Notes under the pieces: model-generated
Databases searched by the model: none
What the model was told of the DNA's origin: nothing
Seen by the model: the letters and a program-made list of their open reading frames with translations, nothing else
Translations under genes and position numbers: made by a program
Assembly (NCBI GenBank): GCA_030849965.1
Contig: JAVDKL010000001.1
Span: 2,896,554 to 2,960,553 of the forward strand
From: Schauerella fraxinea
GTDB lineage: Bacteria; Pseudomonadota; Gammaproteobacteria; Burkholderiales; Burkholderiaceae_B
DNA: 64,000 nucleotides
Direction of reading: 5' to 3'
In this document: positions 45,478-55,786 of the stretch, one piece after another
Numbering within the stretch: the first letter of the stretch is position 1
Layout of the letters: the number at the start of each line of letters is the position of its first letter

Positions 45478-47562
45478 TCATGACCTCGACAGGCGAAGCA
45501 CCGCCTGCTTGAAACGCTCGAACTCGCGATTGAAGTCCAAGGTGCGCTTCTGCGATGTCATGGCGGCCTGAACCTGCGCGCCATGACCCGATTCGCCAGG
45601 GGTGAGAAACACCCAGACGCGCCGGTCGCGAATATAAAACATCGAAAATACACCCAAAATCAGCAACAGGCACCCCAGATACACGGTGTTCTTGCCGGGT
45701 GTGCGGCTGACCTGGAAGACGCTCGCCTGTACATGATTGAAATCCGTCAGACCGAAAAACACGGGCGACGGATACATCGTCAGATCCGACAAGGCAGCGA
45801 CCGCCATGCGCGACCAGGCCGATGCACGCTCGGCATCCGGCCCATCATTGGGCACGGCGGGCAACCCGGCGCGTTCCCGTGCGAGTGCGCGCAACTCGCC
45901 GATGCTCGATCCCAACAGCCGGATCACAATATCGGCGGCGCGCGGCAGTTCGTCCGGCGGCGTATTGGTTTGGAGGAAAGCAGCAATACCTTGCAGGCCG
46001 CCATCGGCAAACGTATTAAGCGCCCGCTCCGCTGCCGTTACCAGCGGCGCGCGATCCGCACCGGCCGGCGCGTTGACGGCCGCGAAGCGTTCGGCTGCCG
46101 CACGGCGCATGGCAGGATCGGCCAAGGCGCTGCGCAGCCGCATGAACTCAGCGACCGAATTGTCGTCGTCGGCAGGAATGCGCAGATAGCGGAAATTTTC
46201 GTTCGGCGTATTGCGCACCCCGGCGAGAAACACCGCCGTGCCGTCGAGCATCACCGGCAGCATGTAGTTCTGGAACTCGTGCGCCTGGCCCGCATCGTCG
46301 ATCAGCCGGTACTGGATGCTCGGTCCCACATTGCGCAGATTTTCGTTTTTCTTGCCTGCTGCGCTGCCTGTGACGGCGGCCACATGCTCGCCGAAGGTTG
46401 GCGGCGCCGTAGCAGGCACGCCCCCCGACATGTCCTCGACATTGATCGGCCGCAACGCGGTCACATCCACGTTGAGCGAGCGCTTACCCGCGGTGGTTAC
46501 CGCATCCACCGCTGCTGACTTGCCCACGGCACTGTCTACCGTGAAGGGTGCATTGCCGGTGCCCACCAACGGGTAACCGGTAAGCTTCACCGTACTGCCA
46601 CCATCGTCGAAGCTCGACTGGTACACCGTCACGCCTTTGAAGCGCAGCGGCTCATTGACCTCGATGGTTTGATCGAACGTCTTGCCGGTGTCGGGATCGG
46701 TGACCTGCACTTCGCTGGCGAAGCGGCTGGGCATGCCGGTGGAGTAATAGTCGATGATGAATTTCTTCAGGCGCAACGTAAACGGCAACGGTTGCACCAA
46801 GGCGCCATCGTCCACCATCACGACGGCGCTGCTGGCCTGGCTACCCTCGGACACCAGCACGCTGGACCTGAAGCTCGGATTACCCATCGCCAGGCGGCCG
46901 CTCGCCGGCACATCCGAGATCAGCATGTTTTCGACGATCGGTTGCTTGCCGCCCAGCCACACCTGCAGCCGCACCGGCAGCTCGCTGTCGAGCAAACCGC
47001 CCACGCAGATGATGACCATCGCCGCGTGCGCGAAGATGTAGCCCAGCCGATTGCCACTGCCCTTTTTAGCCGACAGCAGCAGCGTGTCGCCGTCGCGCTT
47101 CTCGCGTACCGCATAGCCCTGGCGCTTGAGCAGCGTCTGCATCTGGGTCGCGGTGTCTTCCACCGATCCCTGTGCCTCGATGGCCACGCGGTGCGGGAAT
47201 GCCCGCAGGCTCGACGCTCGCACATGTTCGCGAAACGACCGCATGTCGCGGATCATCTTGGGGCCGTTGCGTGTGAGACAGATCGATGTCGACACGACCA
47301 GAAAGCTCATGATCAGCAAGAACCACCAACTGTTGTACACGTGCCAGATCGAGAATTTGTCGAACACCTCGAACCAGAACGGGCCGAATTGATCGATATA
47401 GGTGTTCGACGGCCGATTCTGCATCAGCACCGTGCCCAGAATGCTGGCCACGCAGATGAACATCAACAGACTGACCGCGAACCGCATCGAGCCGAGCAGC
47501 TCGAAAAAGTCGGAAGCGAAATGCCGCTTAGGGGCTGGCGAGGAGATGGGCTTTACCGTCAT
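45478..47562 (-). CDS. resB: System II cytochrome c biogenesis protein ResB (Ccs1)
   Basis: 694 residues. Three N-terminal membrane segments are visible (around 28-48 FAVSLLMFICVASILGTVLM, about 82-100, and about 170-190), then a large periplasmic domain and a last segment near 635 (VYLGCLLLILGVFSMFYIRD). It is the partner of CcsA in heme delivery to apocytochromes c. An unusual point is the start: the ATG at 47562 follows a strong terminator with one base between the T-run and the codon, and no SD precedes it. Met26 (47487) is a possible alternative but would shorten the cytoplasmic tail. Confidence 0.92.
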   Translation of the reverse strand: MTVKPISSPAPKRHFASDFFELLGSMRFAVSLLMFICVASILGTVLMQNRPSNTYIDQFGPFWFEVFDKFSIWHVYNSWWFLLIMSFLVVSTSICLTRNGPKMIRDMRSFREHVRASSLRAFPHRVAIEAQGSVEDTATQMQTLLKRQGYAVREKRDGDTLLLSAKKGSGNRLGYIFAHAAMVIICVGGLLDSELPVRLQVWLGGKQPIVENMLISDVPASGRLAMGNPSFRSSVLVSEGSQASSAVVMVDDGALVQPLPFTLRLKKFIIDYYSTGMPSRFASEVQVTDPDTGKTFDQTIEVNEPLRFKGVTVYQSSFDDGGSTVKLTGYPLVGTGNAPFTVDSAVGKSAAVDAVTTAGKRSLNVDVTALRPINVEDMSGGVPATAPPTFGEHVAAVTGSAAGKKNENLRNVGPSIQYRLIDDAGQAHEFQNYMLPVMLDGTAVFLAGVRNTPNENFRYLRIPADDDNSVAEFMRLRSALADPAMRRAAAERFAAVNAPAGADRAPLVTAAERALNTFADGGLQGIAAFLQTNTPPDELPRAADIVIRLLGSSIGELRALARERAGLPAVPNDGPDAERASAWSRMAVAALSDLTMYPSPVFFGLTDFNHVQASVFQVSRTPGKNTVYLGCLLLILGVFSMFYIRDRRVWVFLTPGESGHGAQVQAAMTSQKRTLDFNREFERFKQAVLRLSRS

Positions 47563-47563
47563 G

Positions 47564-47597
47564 AAAAAAGGGGGGAGGCGCGCAATGGGCTCCCCCC
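47564..47597 (-). terminator. Strong rho-independent terminator between cytochrome c4 and resB
   Basis: On the minus strand GGGGGGAG (47597-47590 side) pairs with CTCCCCCC (47577-47570 side) over 8 bp around a 12-base loop, followed at once by six T (47569-47564). It should end cytochrome c4 transcription, yet the annotated resB ATG begins two bases after the T-run. Confidence 0.85.
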
Positions 47598-47643
47598 TCG
47601 CATTGACCGCCGGCGCCTCGAAAGGTTTCGGCTGTCGTTTGAA

Positions 47644-48342
47644 TTAACGCAGACCAGCCGCGTAATCGGAAACCGCCTTGATATCGGTTGCGGACATGCG
47701 ATTGGCGATCTCGTGCATGGGAACGCTGTTGTTGCGGTAACCCGCGCTGAACAGATTGAGCTGCTCTTCGATATAGGTGGGGAACTGCCCCGACAGACGC
47801 GGATACTGACCCGGGATGCCTTCGCCGGAGGCGCCATGACAGGACGCACAGGCAGGCACGCCACGCTCGGGCAGACCGCCGCGCCAGATCTTGCGACCCT
47901 GGTCGACGAGATCCTTGTAGCCGGCCGTGGCTTTTTCCTTGATCGGCTGCTGCGCCAGATGCAGCGCGATATTGTTCATGTCTTCGGGCGTGAGCGCCGC
48001 GACATTGGCCGTCATGATGGTGGGATTGCCGTCCGGGCCACTACGCGGCGGCACCTTGGCGCCCTCGGGCAGCTTGAAATCGCGCAATTGCTTGGCGAGA
48101 TATTCGTGCGGCATGCCGGCAAGACTGGGATTGGCCGGGATCGTGCTATTGCCCCCGGCCCCATGACAGGACGCACAGGCAATGATGCCGCGTGCCGCGT
48201 CGCCTTGATCGTAGAGCTGACCACCCTTGGTCGCGTCGGGTTTGGCAGGCGGGGCCACGTCGGCCGCGAAACTTGTTGGGGAGAAGGACGCACAGAGCAT
48301 CAAACCGCTCACCACCACCATCCGGGACAGCACACGCATCAT
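47644..48342 (-). CDS. Diheme cytochrome c4
   Basis: 232 residues. A signal peptide (MMRVLSRMVVVSGLMLCASF to about residue 26) precedes two similar cytochrome c domains, each with a heme site: CASCHGAGG in the first half and CASCHGASG in the second. Axial methionines are likely in the IMTANVAAL and NRMSATDIK regions. Cytochrome c4 carries electrons from the bc1 complex to terminal oxidases in the periplasm. The ATG at 48342 has GAGG six bases upstream; a second ATG directly follows. Its own maturation needs the adjacent ResB/CcsA. Confidence 0.93.
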   Translation of the reverse strand: MMRVLSRMVVVSGLMLCASFSPTSFAADVAPPAKPDATKGGQLYDQGDAARGIIACASCHGAGGNSTIPANPSLAGMPHEYLAKQLRDFKLPEGAKVPPRSGPDGNPTIMTANVAALTPEDMNNIALHLAQQPIKEKATAGYKDLVDQGRKIWRGGLPERGVPACASCHGASGEGIPGQYPRLSGQFPTYIEEQLNLFSAGYRNNSVPMHEIANRMSATDIKAVSDYAAGLR

Positions 48343-48654
48343 GAAAAACCTCGACCTTCGGATCGATGACGTTGCGAAGCGTGAGGCTTCGCGCCGTTTG
48401 GCGCTTTGCGCGCCTGTTGTCTCCACCCGTTGGCAGCCCACCCAAACTGGCGCGCACTGGTTGCGCGTGCCGATCGGTGTGCCGCGCGCCGGGAACCCTT
48501 TCTAGCGGCGCCGAAAAATCGCCGTGCGCACAACAAATACCTGTAACCGGTACCTTGATTGAGCCCCGCGCATCGATTTCACAATACGGGAAGACCCATT
48601 AACAAACGCTCGATTATACAATAGGGTCTGCACTCCCTTTGTATTGGCCCCCTA
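48343..48654. other. Divergent gap between cytochrome c4 and ysxC
   Basis: 312 bp without a gene. GCGAAGC (48374-48380) and GCTTCGC (48386-48392) form a hairpin in the cytochrome c4 leader. TATACA/TACAAT at 48615-48622 could be a -10 for ysxC, but no matching -35 was found. Confidence 0.5.
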
Positions 48655-50291
<1,637 letters not shown>

Positions 50292-50320
50292 GGCGCAACG
50301 TCAGGCGGCAACAACGCTAA

Positions 50321-50371
50321 GGCGAAGCGTTATGGCGAGTCTAATGGCGAAGCGTTGAGGCGAAGCGCTGA
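50321..50371. repeat. 13-bp tandem repeat after hemB
   Basis: GGCGAAGCGTTAT, GGCGAGTCTAAT, GGCGAAGCGTTGA and GGCGAAGCGCTGA run head to tail (13, 12, 13, 13 bp), starting 30 bp past the hemB stop. Looser relatives (GGCGCAACG, GGCGGCAACA) fill the gap back to the stop codon. Confidence 0.75.
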
Positions 50372-50408
50372 GCCGTGTCATTGCCGAAACTGCGTTAGTG
50401 CTGCATCT

Positions 50409-50463
50409 CCGCTGCGTTGCCGCTGTATTACCGCTGTATCACTGCGGCATCACTGCATTGCTG
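50409..50463. repeat. 11-bp tandem repeat between hemB and the dioxygenase gene
   Basis: CCGCTGCGTTG, CCGCTGTATTA, CCGCTGTATCA, CTGCGGCATCA and CTGCATTGCTG form about five copies of an 11-bp unit. It is separate from the 13-bp repeat just upstream and lies just beyond the 3' end of the convergent dioxygenase gene. Confidence 0.65.
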
Positions 50464-50479
50464 ACGCATGACTGTTACA

Positions 50480-51064
50480 TCACCGCCGCGTCTGCACGCC
50501 GATCGGCATGATGCGGCAGGTGCCGGCGTCCAGATCGAAACCGATCCGGCGATCGAGCGTTTCCAACGCACGGCCATACATGTGCAGGTGACGGATCTCT
50601 TCGTCTTCGATCTTCACGGCGTGGATGTCGTCAGGCATCAGGGCAATGCCGGTGCCTGGTTCAACCACCACGATGTCCGACTGCCTCAACGCGCCCTGGC
50701 CCTCGACGGAACCGTCGTCGAGCCGCTCGTAAAGATAATTCTGCTCCACGCCCTCGACTGCTGCAATACAGGCCCACGTCGTGTGGTTATGCGGCACAAT
50801 CTTATTGCCGCGGCGCATGACGTTCAGGTAAAGCGCGTAGCCGTTATCGGCATCCTCGCTGATCATGTAGCGCGCTTGACGGTCGTCGCCTTCCGGACCT
50901 GGGTAACGATCGGCCGCCCACCACGCGGTGTGACCGGCCAGCCCGATGAGATCCTGCAAGACGCGATCCAGACTCTCACGGTTCAAGCCCGCTGTGTTCA
51001 GCGTCTTCTTCATACCTTCGATCACGGTCGAGATCTCGACCTGATGGGGATGCGTCGTACTCAT
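50480..51064 (-). CDS. Cysteine dioxygenase type I family protein (cupin)
   Basis: 194 residues. The cupin motif has iron-binding histidines in [18 protein letters not shown] (His-x-His) and a third His in [12 protein letters not shown]. Members are cysteine dioxygenases or 3-mercaptopropionate dioxygenases that oxidise a thiol to a sulfinic acid with O2. The start ATG at 51064 has GGAG seven bases upstream; the upstream GTG (51070) is less likely. A promoter lies at 51101-51129, and a heptanucleotide array lies beyond it. The mercaptocarboxylate substrate cannot be fixed without the Arg/Gln selectivity residues being aligned. Confidence 0.85.
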   Translation of the reverse strand: MSTTHPHQVEISTVIEGMKKTLNTAGLNRESLDRVLQDLIGLAGHTAWWAADRYPGPEGDDRQARYMISEDADNGYALYLNVMRRGNKIVPHNHTTWACIAAVEGVEQNYLYERLDDGSVEGQGALRQSDIVVVEPGTGIALMPDDIHAVKIEDEEIRHLHMYGRALETLDRRIGFDLDAGTCRIMPIGVQTRR

Positions 51065-51100
51065 CGCCACGCTCCAAGAAAAGTGCCAAGAATTACAACC

Positions 51101-51129
51101 ACTGTAGACACATGAATTGGGCGTGACAA
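51101..51129 (-). promoter_or_regulatory. Promoter of the dioxygenase gene
   Basis: On the minus strand TTGTCA (51129-51124) and TACAGT (51106-51101) are spaced by 17 bp. The -10 is 37 bp from the start codon at 51064. The 7-bp tandem array starts about 52 bp upstream of this -35. Confidence 0.55.
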
Positions 51130-51180
51130 TCGAAATCGCGATTCACACAACTCACGATTTACCGATCATCGATCATGATC

Positions 51181-51263
51181 ACCGATCACCGATCACCGAT
51201 CACCGATTACCGATTACCGATTACCGATTACCGATTACCGATTACCGATTACCGATTACCGAT
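51181..51263. repeat. Heptanucleotide tandem array, about 12 copies
   Basis: Three copies of ACCGATC (51181-51201) are followed by eight perfect copies of ACCGATT (51202-51257) and a final ACCGAT. Looser GATCA copies precede it from about 51160. It starts 6 bp beyond the dsbD stop codon and lies upstream of the divergently placed dioxygenase promoter. A clean array of this kind can change copy number by slippage. Confidence 0.95.
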
Positions 51264-51269
51264 GTCTCT

Positions 51270-53465
51270 TCAACGATTGGTGACCCGGTCCAGCACGGCC
51301 GCAAAGCGCTTGGCATCCTGAAACCCGATCACGCGCGCATCCACCAGGTACTCGCCCTTGGGATCGAAGAACATGATGCCGGGCGGCCCGAAGAGCTTGA
51401 ACCGCTTGAGCAGGGCGCGATCCTCGGGGTCGTTGGCCGTCACATCGGCCTGCACCAATTGGAACCCACGCAACCGCGCGGCGACCGCGGGATCGCCAAA
51501 CGTGAACCGTTCCATCTCGTGGCAAGACACACACCAGTCGGCATAAAAATCCAGCATGACGGGCCGATCGGCCTGCGCCAAGATGGCATCGAGATCGGCC
51601 GATGTTTTGACGCGCGTAAATGCGGTCTTACCCGGTCGAACACCCGGGCGTTGATTGGGCACGCCTGACGCCGCGAGCGTTGCCCCTGGCGGTTGGGCAT
51701 CCGATGTCCTTCCCGTAAGACCAAGTGCCTGAAGGCCGCCCGTGCCCGTGACTGCATTGCCATTGGAATTGCCAGCGTTGCCGGTGCTTGTACTGCCATT
51801 GCCTGCGCCACCGGTGCCGAACCCTGCGGCGCCCACATTGCCGTTCGATCCTGATGATGCGCCATCGCCCGATGGCCCGTTCGCAGGCGCATAATCGCCG
51901 TCACTCATCCCAACCCATGCACCGCCTTGCGCAAAGTGCGCCAAGGGCCTCAGCACGTCGCGGCCGCCGCTCGCCACGCCCACGGCCAGCGCCATGCCGG
52001 CCAGCGCGAACAACAGGCCCAGCCCCTTGCCGAACATTCGTGCCGTACCCGCTTGCGGTGGCAGTGCATCGAATGCGCGCAACATGACCGCGCTCACCAG
52101 CGCCAAGAGCGCCCAGCCCGACATCATGAGCCAAGTCGGCACGATCGGCTGCACCATCCACCACGCTGTCGCCAGCAACAACACGCCGAAGAGGCGACTC
52201 ACACCGTTCATCCATTGGCCCACGCGCGGCAGCCAAGCCTGCGACGCAGCACCCACAACGAGCAGCGGCACGCCCATGCCCCAGGCCATGGCAAACAGTG
52301 CGGCGCCGCCCAATAACACGTCGCCGGTCTGCGAGATGTACAGCAACGCGCCGGCCAACGGTGCGGCCACGCAAGGGCCAACGATCAAGGCCGAAATTGC
52401 ACCCATGATGATCGCGCTGGTGACGCGTCCGCCCGGAATCTTCGCGGCCAATGCCGACAAACGCGCCTGGGCGCCGCCTGGCATTTGAAAGGTGAACGCG
52501 CCGAACATGGCCAACGCCAGTAGCGCCAGCAACACGGCAAATAGCGTCAGCACCCAAGGCGTTTGCAACCATGCCGCCAGGCCCACGCCGCTCAGTCCCG
52601 CCGCCACGCCCAACGCGGTGTACACCACGGACATGCCCACCACATACGCCGCCGCCAAACCGAATCCGCGCACGCGGCTAGGCGGGGCGACGCCAGAATC
52701 CGAGCGGCTACTCGCCCCGACCACAATCGCCGAGACGATCGGAATCATCGGCAACACGCAAGGCGTTAGCGCGAGCAAGAGGCCAAGCACAAAAAAGACG
52801 CCTGCGGTTTGCCATATCCCCAGCCCGCCGATCGCATCGGCCAAGCCGATATCGCCCGCGCTCAGCAAATTACCGAAGCGCGAACTGCCGGCGGCCTGCG
52901 ACGACGCGGCGCGCTGAGTCTTTTCGAACTGCGCGCGCGATTCGGTACTGATCTCATACCCGCCGGCTGCGGGCGTCAATGTGACGCGGCTATCCATCGG
53001 CGGATAGCAAAGACCTGCGTCCGCACAGCCCTGACTATTGACGTTTAGCGTGATCGGCCCGGCGCCGCGTACGATCGGCAGGCGCACGGGCAAACGGTCG
53101 TGATAGACCGTCATGTTCTGCTCGAAGGTCGGGTCGTACTTGACGATGCCTTCCGGAAATTGCGGCGCGCCGAGCTCGGCATCGGCGGGCGGCACCACCG
53201 TCACGTGCAAGCGGTCGCGGTACATGTAATAGCCGGGCGCAATCGCAAAGCGCACCTCGACCGTGTTGGGATCGACCATGTCGGCGCTGAAGGCAAACGC
53301 CTGCTCGGGGTCGAGATAGCCCTCTTCCGCACGCGCGGCCGACATCGCGGCAAAGAGGCCAATCAACGCCAGCAGCAAAACCGCTATCAGTGACGTGACC
53401 GACACGGGCGCCTTGCGTGCGCCAACACCCGACACCACCGGCAAACGTTGAACCCTACTCGACAT
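51270..53465 (-). CDS. dsbD: Thiol:disulfide interchange protein DsbD
   Basis: 731 residues. A signal segment (about 20-45) leads to the periplasmic alpha domain with its cysteine pair in CADAGLCYPP. The membrane domain follows, with about eight spans and redox cysteines in LTPCVLPMIP and GPCVAAPLAG. The C-terminal thioredoxin-like domain has FYADWCVSCHEM. Between membrane and thioredoxin domains is an unusually long Gly/Asn/Ser/Thr-rich linker (about 520-590). DsbD moves electrons from cytosolic thioredoxin to the periplasm, including to cytochrome c apoproteins. The ATG at 53465 has GAGAGG before it. cutA lies 8 bp upstream. Confidence 0.94.
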   Translation of the reverse strand: MSSRVQRLPVVSGVGARKAPVSVTSLIAVLLLALIGLFAAMSAARAEEGYLDPEQAFAFSADMVDPNTVEVRFAIAPGYYMYRDRLHVTVVPPADAELGAPQFPEGIVKYDPTFEQNMTVYHDRLPVRLPIVRGAGPITLNVNSQGCADAGLCYPPMDSRVTLTPAAGGYEISTESRAQFEKTQRAASSQAAGSSRFGNLLSAGDIGLADAIGGLGIWQTAGVFFVLGLLLALTPCVLPMIPIVSAIVVGASSRSDSGVAPPSRVRGFGLAAAYVVGMSVVYTALGVAAGLSGVGLAAWLQTPWVLTLFAVLLALLALAMFGAFTFQMPGGAQARLSALAAKIPGGRVTSAIIMGAISALIVGPCVAAPLAGALLYISQTGDVLLGGAALFAMAWGMGVPLLVVGAASQAWLPRVGQWMNGVSRLFGVLLLATAWWMVQPIVPTWLMMSGWALLALVSAVMLRAFDALPPQAGTARMFGKGLGLLFALAGMALAVGVASGGRDVLRPLAHFAQGGAWVGMSDGDYAPANGPSGDGASSGSNGNVGAAGFGTGGAGNGSTSTGNAGNSNGNAVTGTGGLQALGLTGRTSDAQPPGATLAASGVPNQRPGVRPGKTAFTRVKTSADLDAILAQADRPVMLDFYADWCVSCHEMERFTFGDPAVAARLRGFQLVQADVTANDPEDRALLKRFKLFGPPGIMFFDPKGEYLVDARVIGFQDAKRFAAVLDRVTNR

Positions 53466-53473
53466 GCATCCTC

Positions 53474-53848
53474 TCAATGTTGTCCAGGCGCTTGCGGCCC
53501 AGCTTGCATGGTTTGCTGGCGCACCCAGGCGATATACGCCGCGCTGCCGCCGATTGCAGGCACGACCAAGATCTCGGGCACCTCATAGGGATGCAGGCGT
53601 GTGAGCGCCTCGATGACCGCCTGCTGGCGGCCCGCCGTGGTCTTGATCGTCAATGGGATCTCGTCGGCGCCTTCAATCTCGCCCTGCCAGCTATAGATGG
53701 ACAGTGACGGGGCGCCGAGGTTCACGCACGCCGCCAAACCGTCTTCAGTCAAAATATGGGCAATGCGCTTGGCCAACATGATATCCGGCGCATTGGACAA
53801 GACGACCACCACATCGTCGTCATTCAACATCGCGGCAGCGCTCATCAT
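53474..53848 (-). CDS. cutA: Divalent-cation tolerance protein CutA
   Basis: 124 residues. The core VVVLSNAPDIMLAKRIAHIL, GLAACVNLGAPSLSIYSWQG and HPYEVPEILVVPAIGG is the CutA family pattern of a small trimeric ferredoxin-like protein, linked in E. coli to copper tolerance. Two ATG codons in a row (53848, 53845) follow AAGGA; either can be the start. In-frame sequence back to 53941 does not resemble the family. It is followed by dsbD after 8 bp, the same pairing as in E. coli, and lies downstream of rplQ beyond its terminator. Confidence 0.93.
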   Translation of the reverse strand: MMSAAAMLNDDDVVVVLSNAPDIMLAKRIAHILTEDGLAACVNLGAPSLSIYSWQGEIEGADEIPLTIKTTAGRQQAVIEALTRLHPYEVPEILVVPAIGGSAAYIAWVRQQTMQAGPQAPGQH

Positions 53849-53990
53849 CAATCCTTCAAGGGCGGAGGGGCGACGCCAACGCGCTGGCACACTCGCGGTA
53901 TGGATCTGTGCGCCATATGGACTCGAGCGCCACATCGACACGCCTCTTTTGCATCGCCAGGTTGGCCCAGAGGTTACTTACGGTACGCCC

Positions 53991-54023
53991 AAAAAGCAAA
54001 AGCGAGTCCGAAGACTCGCTTTT
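53991..54023 (-). terminator. Rho-independent terminator after rplQ
   Basis: AAAAGCGAGTC (53998-54008) and GACTCGCTTTT (54013-54023) form an 11-bp perfect stem. On the minus strand the loop is TTCG, a stabilising tetraloop, and the stem is followed by GCTTTTT. It starts 22 bp past the rplQ stop and ends the ribosomal operon. Confidence 0.93.
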
Positions 54024-54044
54024 GCCGCTTATCGCACTGCCGAT

Positions 54045-54440
54045 TTACTCGGCGGCGCCGTCAGCTTCTGCATCGTCGACTTCCGGACGGTCGACCAACT
54101 CCATGAATGCCATGGGAGCGTTATCGCCTTGACGGAAACCCATCTTCAGCACACGGGTGTAGCCGCCGTTGCGGGCAGCGTAACGCGGGCCGATCTCGGC
54201 AAACAGCTTGACCACGGCATCGCGATCGCGCAGACGGGCAAAAGCCAGACGCTTGTTCGCGAGCGTGGGCTCTTTGCCCAGCGTGATGAGGGGTTCTACG
54301 ACGCTGCGCAGCGACTTAGCCTTGGGCAGCGTGGTCTTGATTGCTTCGTGCATGATGAGCGAAACAGCCATGTTGCGGAACATGGCAAGACGGTGACTGC
54401 TGGTGCGGTTGAGCTTACGCAAACCATTACGGTGACGCAT
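54045..54440 (-). CDS. rplQ: 50S ribosomal protein L17
   Basis: 131 residues. The N-terminus [20 protein letters not shown] is the L17 signature, followed by [20 protein letters not shown] and the Gly/Tyr-containing [15 protein letters not shown] end. It is a structural protein of the large subunit. The last residues are acidic ([12 protein letters not shown]), an extension common in betaproteobacteria. It is the last gene of the spc/alpha operon, 168 bp after rpoA, a longer gap than in E. coli. Confidence 0.98.
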   Translation of the reverse strand: MRHRNGLRKLNRTSSHRLAMFRNMAVSLIMHEAIKTTLPKAKSLRSVVEPLITLGKEPTLANKRLAFARLRDRDAVVKLFAEIGPRYAARNGGYTRVLKMGFRQGDNAPMAFMELVDRPEVDDAEADGAAE

Positions 54441-54540
54441 GATAGTGCCTTTGAATCTAAGAGAGCGTTGCCGCTCAGGGTTTCCGGTTCTTCTATCGAC
54501 TGAAGATAATCAGCCGCGGTCCGGTGGGTAAAACGAAAGC

Positions 54541-54605
54541 GCAGTTGGGGTTAACTGCACTTCCGGGATCGGGATGGTACTGCAAATACTGCTTGCCCGC
54601 GTGAG
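54541..54605. other. Structured spacer between rpoA and rplQ
   Basis: The spacer holds a hairpin: GTGCAGTT/AACTGCGC on the minus strand around AACCCC (54539-54560), followed by TTTCGTTTT, a possible attenuator. Beside it, 54558-54577 (CACTTCCGGGATCGGGATGG) and the following GTACTGC...GCGTGAGA resemble pieces of 5S rRNA. No complete 5S gene is present. Confidence 0.4.
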
Positions 54606-54608
54606 ACT

Positions 54609-55595
54609 TTACGGGCGCTCGAGACCGAGGGGGGGCCAGTTTTCCAACTTCATACCGAGGGTCAGGCCACGTGCAGCCAGGACTTCCTTGATTTCGTTGA
54701 GCGACTTGCGGCCCAGGTTCGGGGTCTTGAGCAGTTCGTTTTCGGTGCGCTGAATCAGATCGCCGATGTAGTAGATGTTTTCGGCCTTCAAGCAGTTGGC
54801 CGAACGCACCGTCAATTCCAGATCGTCGACCGGACGCAGCAGGACGGGATCGATCTGCGGCGTGCCGCGAACCGGTGCTTCGTACGAATCGCCGGCGCCT
54901 TCAAGGGCGGCGAACACCGAGATTTGATCCATCAGGATGCGAGCCGATTGACGCACCGCTTCCTCAGGCGAAATCACGCCGTTGGTTTCGATGTCCAACA
55001 CCAGCTTGTCCAGATCGGTACGCTGCTCGACGCGAGCGCTTTCGACCGAGTAGCTCACGCGGCGCACGGGGCTGAACGAGGCGTCCAGCACGATACGGCC
55101 GATCGTGTGCGTACGGTCTTCCGTCAGCGCGCGAACGTTACCCGGCACATAGCCGCGGCCCTTCTCGACCTTGATCTGGATCTCGACCTTGCCGGCTTCC
55201 GTGAGGTTGCACAGCACGTGATCCGGGTTGACGATTTCAACGTCGTGCGGCAATTCGATGTCGCTGGCGCGGACGGCGCCTTCGCCGTTCTTGCGCAGGA
55301 CCAGCGTCACGTCGTCGCGGTTATGCAGTTTGAAGACCACGCCCTTCAGGTTCAGCAAGACGTCGACGACATCTTCGCGAACGCCCGGGATGGTCGAGTA
55401 TTCGTGTACGACGCCCGTCATTTGCACTTCCGTCGGGGCATAGCCCGTCATCGACGACAGCAGAATGCGGCGCAAAGCGTTACCCAGCGTGTGGCCATAG
55501 CCACGTTCGAAGGGTTCCATGATGATCTTGGCGTGATGCGTGCCGACCGGCTCGACTTCGATGGAGCGCGGCTTCAGAAAACCTTGGGTGGACAT
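54609..55595 (-). CDS. rpoA: DNA-directed RNA polymerase subunit alpha
   Basis: 328 residues. The N-terminal dimerisation domain contains [20 protein letters not shown] and [13 protein letters not shown]. The C-terminal domain (from about 250) has the promoter-contacting helix [20 protein letters not shown] and [19 protein letters not shown]. It assembles RNA polymerase and contacts UP elements and activators. It is separated from rpsD by 191 bp, much more than the usual short spacer. That gap contains an AGCCCG/CGGGCT stem-loop, so internal regulation here is possible. Confidence 0.99.
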   Translation of the reverse strand: MSTQGFLKPRSIEVEPVGTHHAKIIMEPFERGYGHTLGNALRRILLSSMTGYAPTEVQMTGVVHEYSTIPGVREDVVDVLLNLKGVVFKLHNRDDVTLVLRKNGEGAVRASDIELPHDVEIVNPDHVLCNLTEAGKVEIQIKVEKGRGYVPGNVRALTEDRTHTIGRIVLDASFSPVRRVSYSVESARVEQRTDLDKLVLDIETNGVISPEEAVRQSARILMDQISVFAALEGAGDSYEAPVRGTPQIDPVLLRPVDDLELTVRSANCLKAENIYYIGDLIQRTENELLKTPNLGRKSLNEIKEVLAARGLTLGMKLENWPPLGLERP

Positions 55596-55786
55596 GTAGG
55601 AACTTCCTCTTTCAATACCCTCGGCTCGTTACACCGATAAGGCTGATGGGATAAACAAAAGACAGCGAAATGTACTGCCCCGATATATACCGCAAAGCCC
55701 GCTTGGCGCTGAAAGCGACAAACGGGCTGGTTGCGGCGGTACTGCAGAAGCGCCAACCGGGGCCGAAGCCCTGGTCGATGCATCTA

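Noticed and set aside
46669-48369. 566-codon open frame antisense to resB and cytochrome c4
   Set aside because: Covers two well supported genes and the terminator; His/Arg/Gln-rich shadow.
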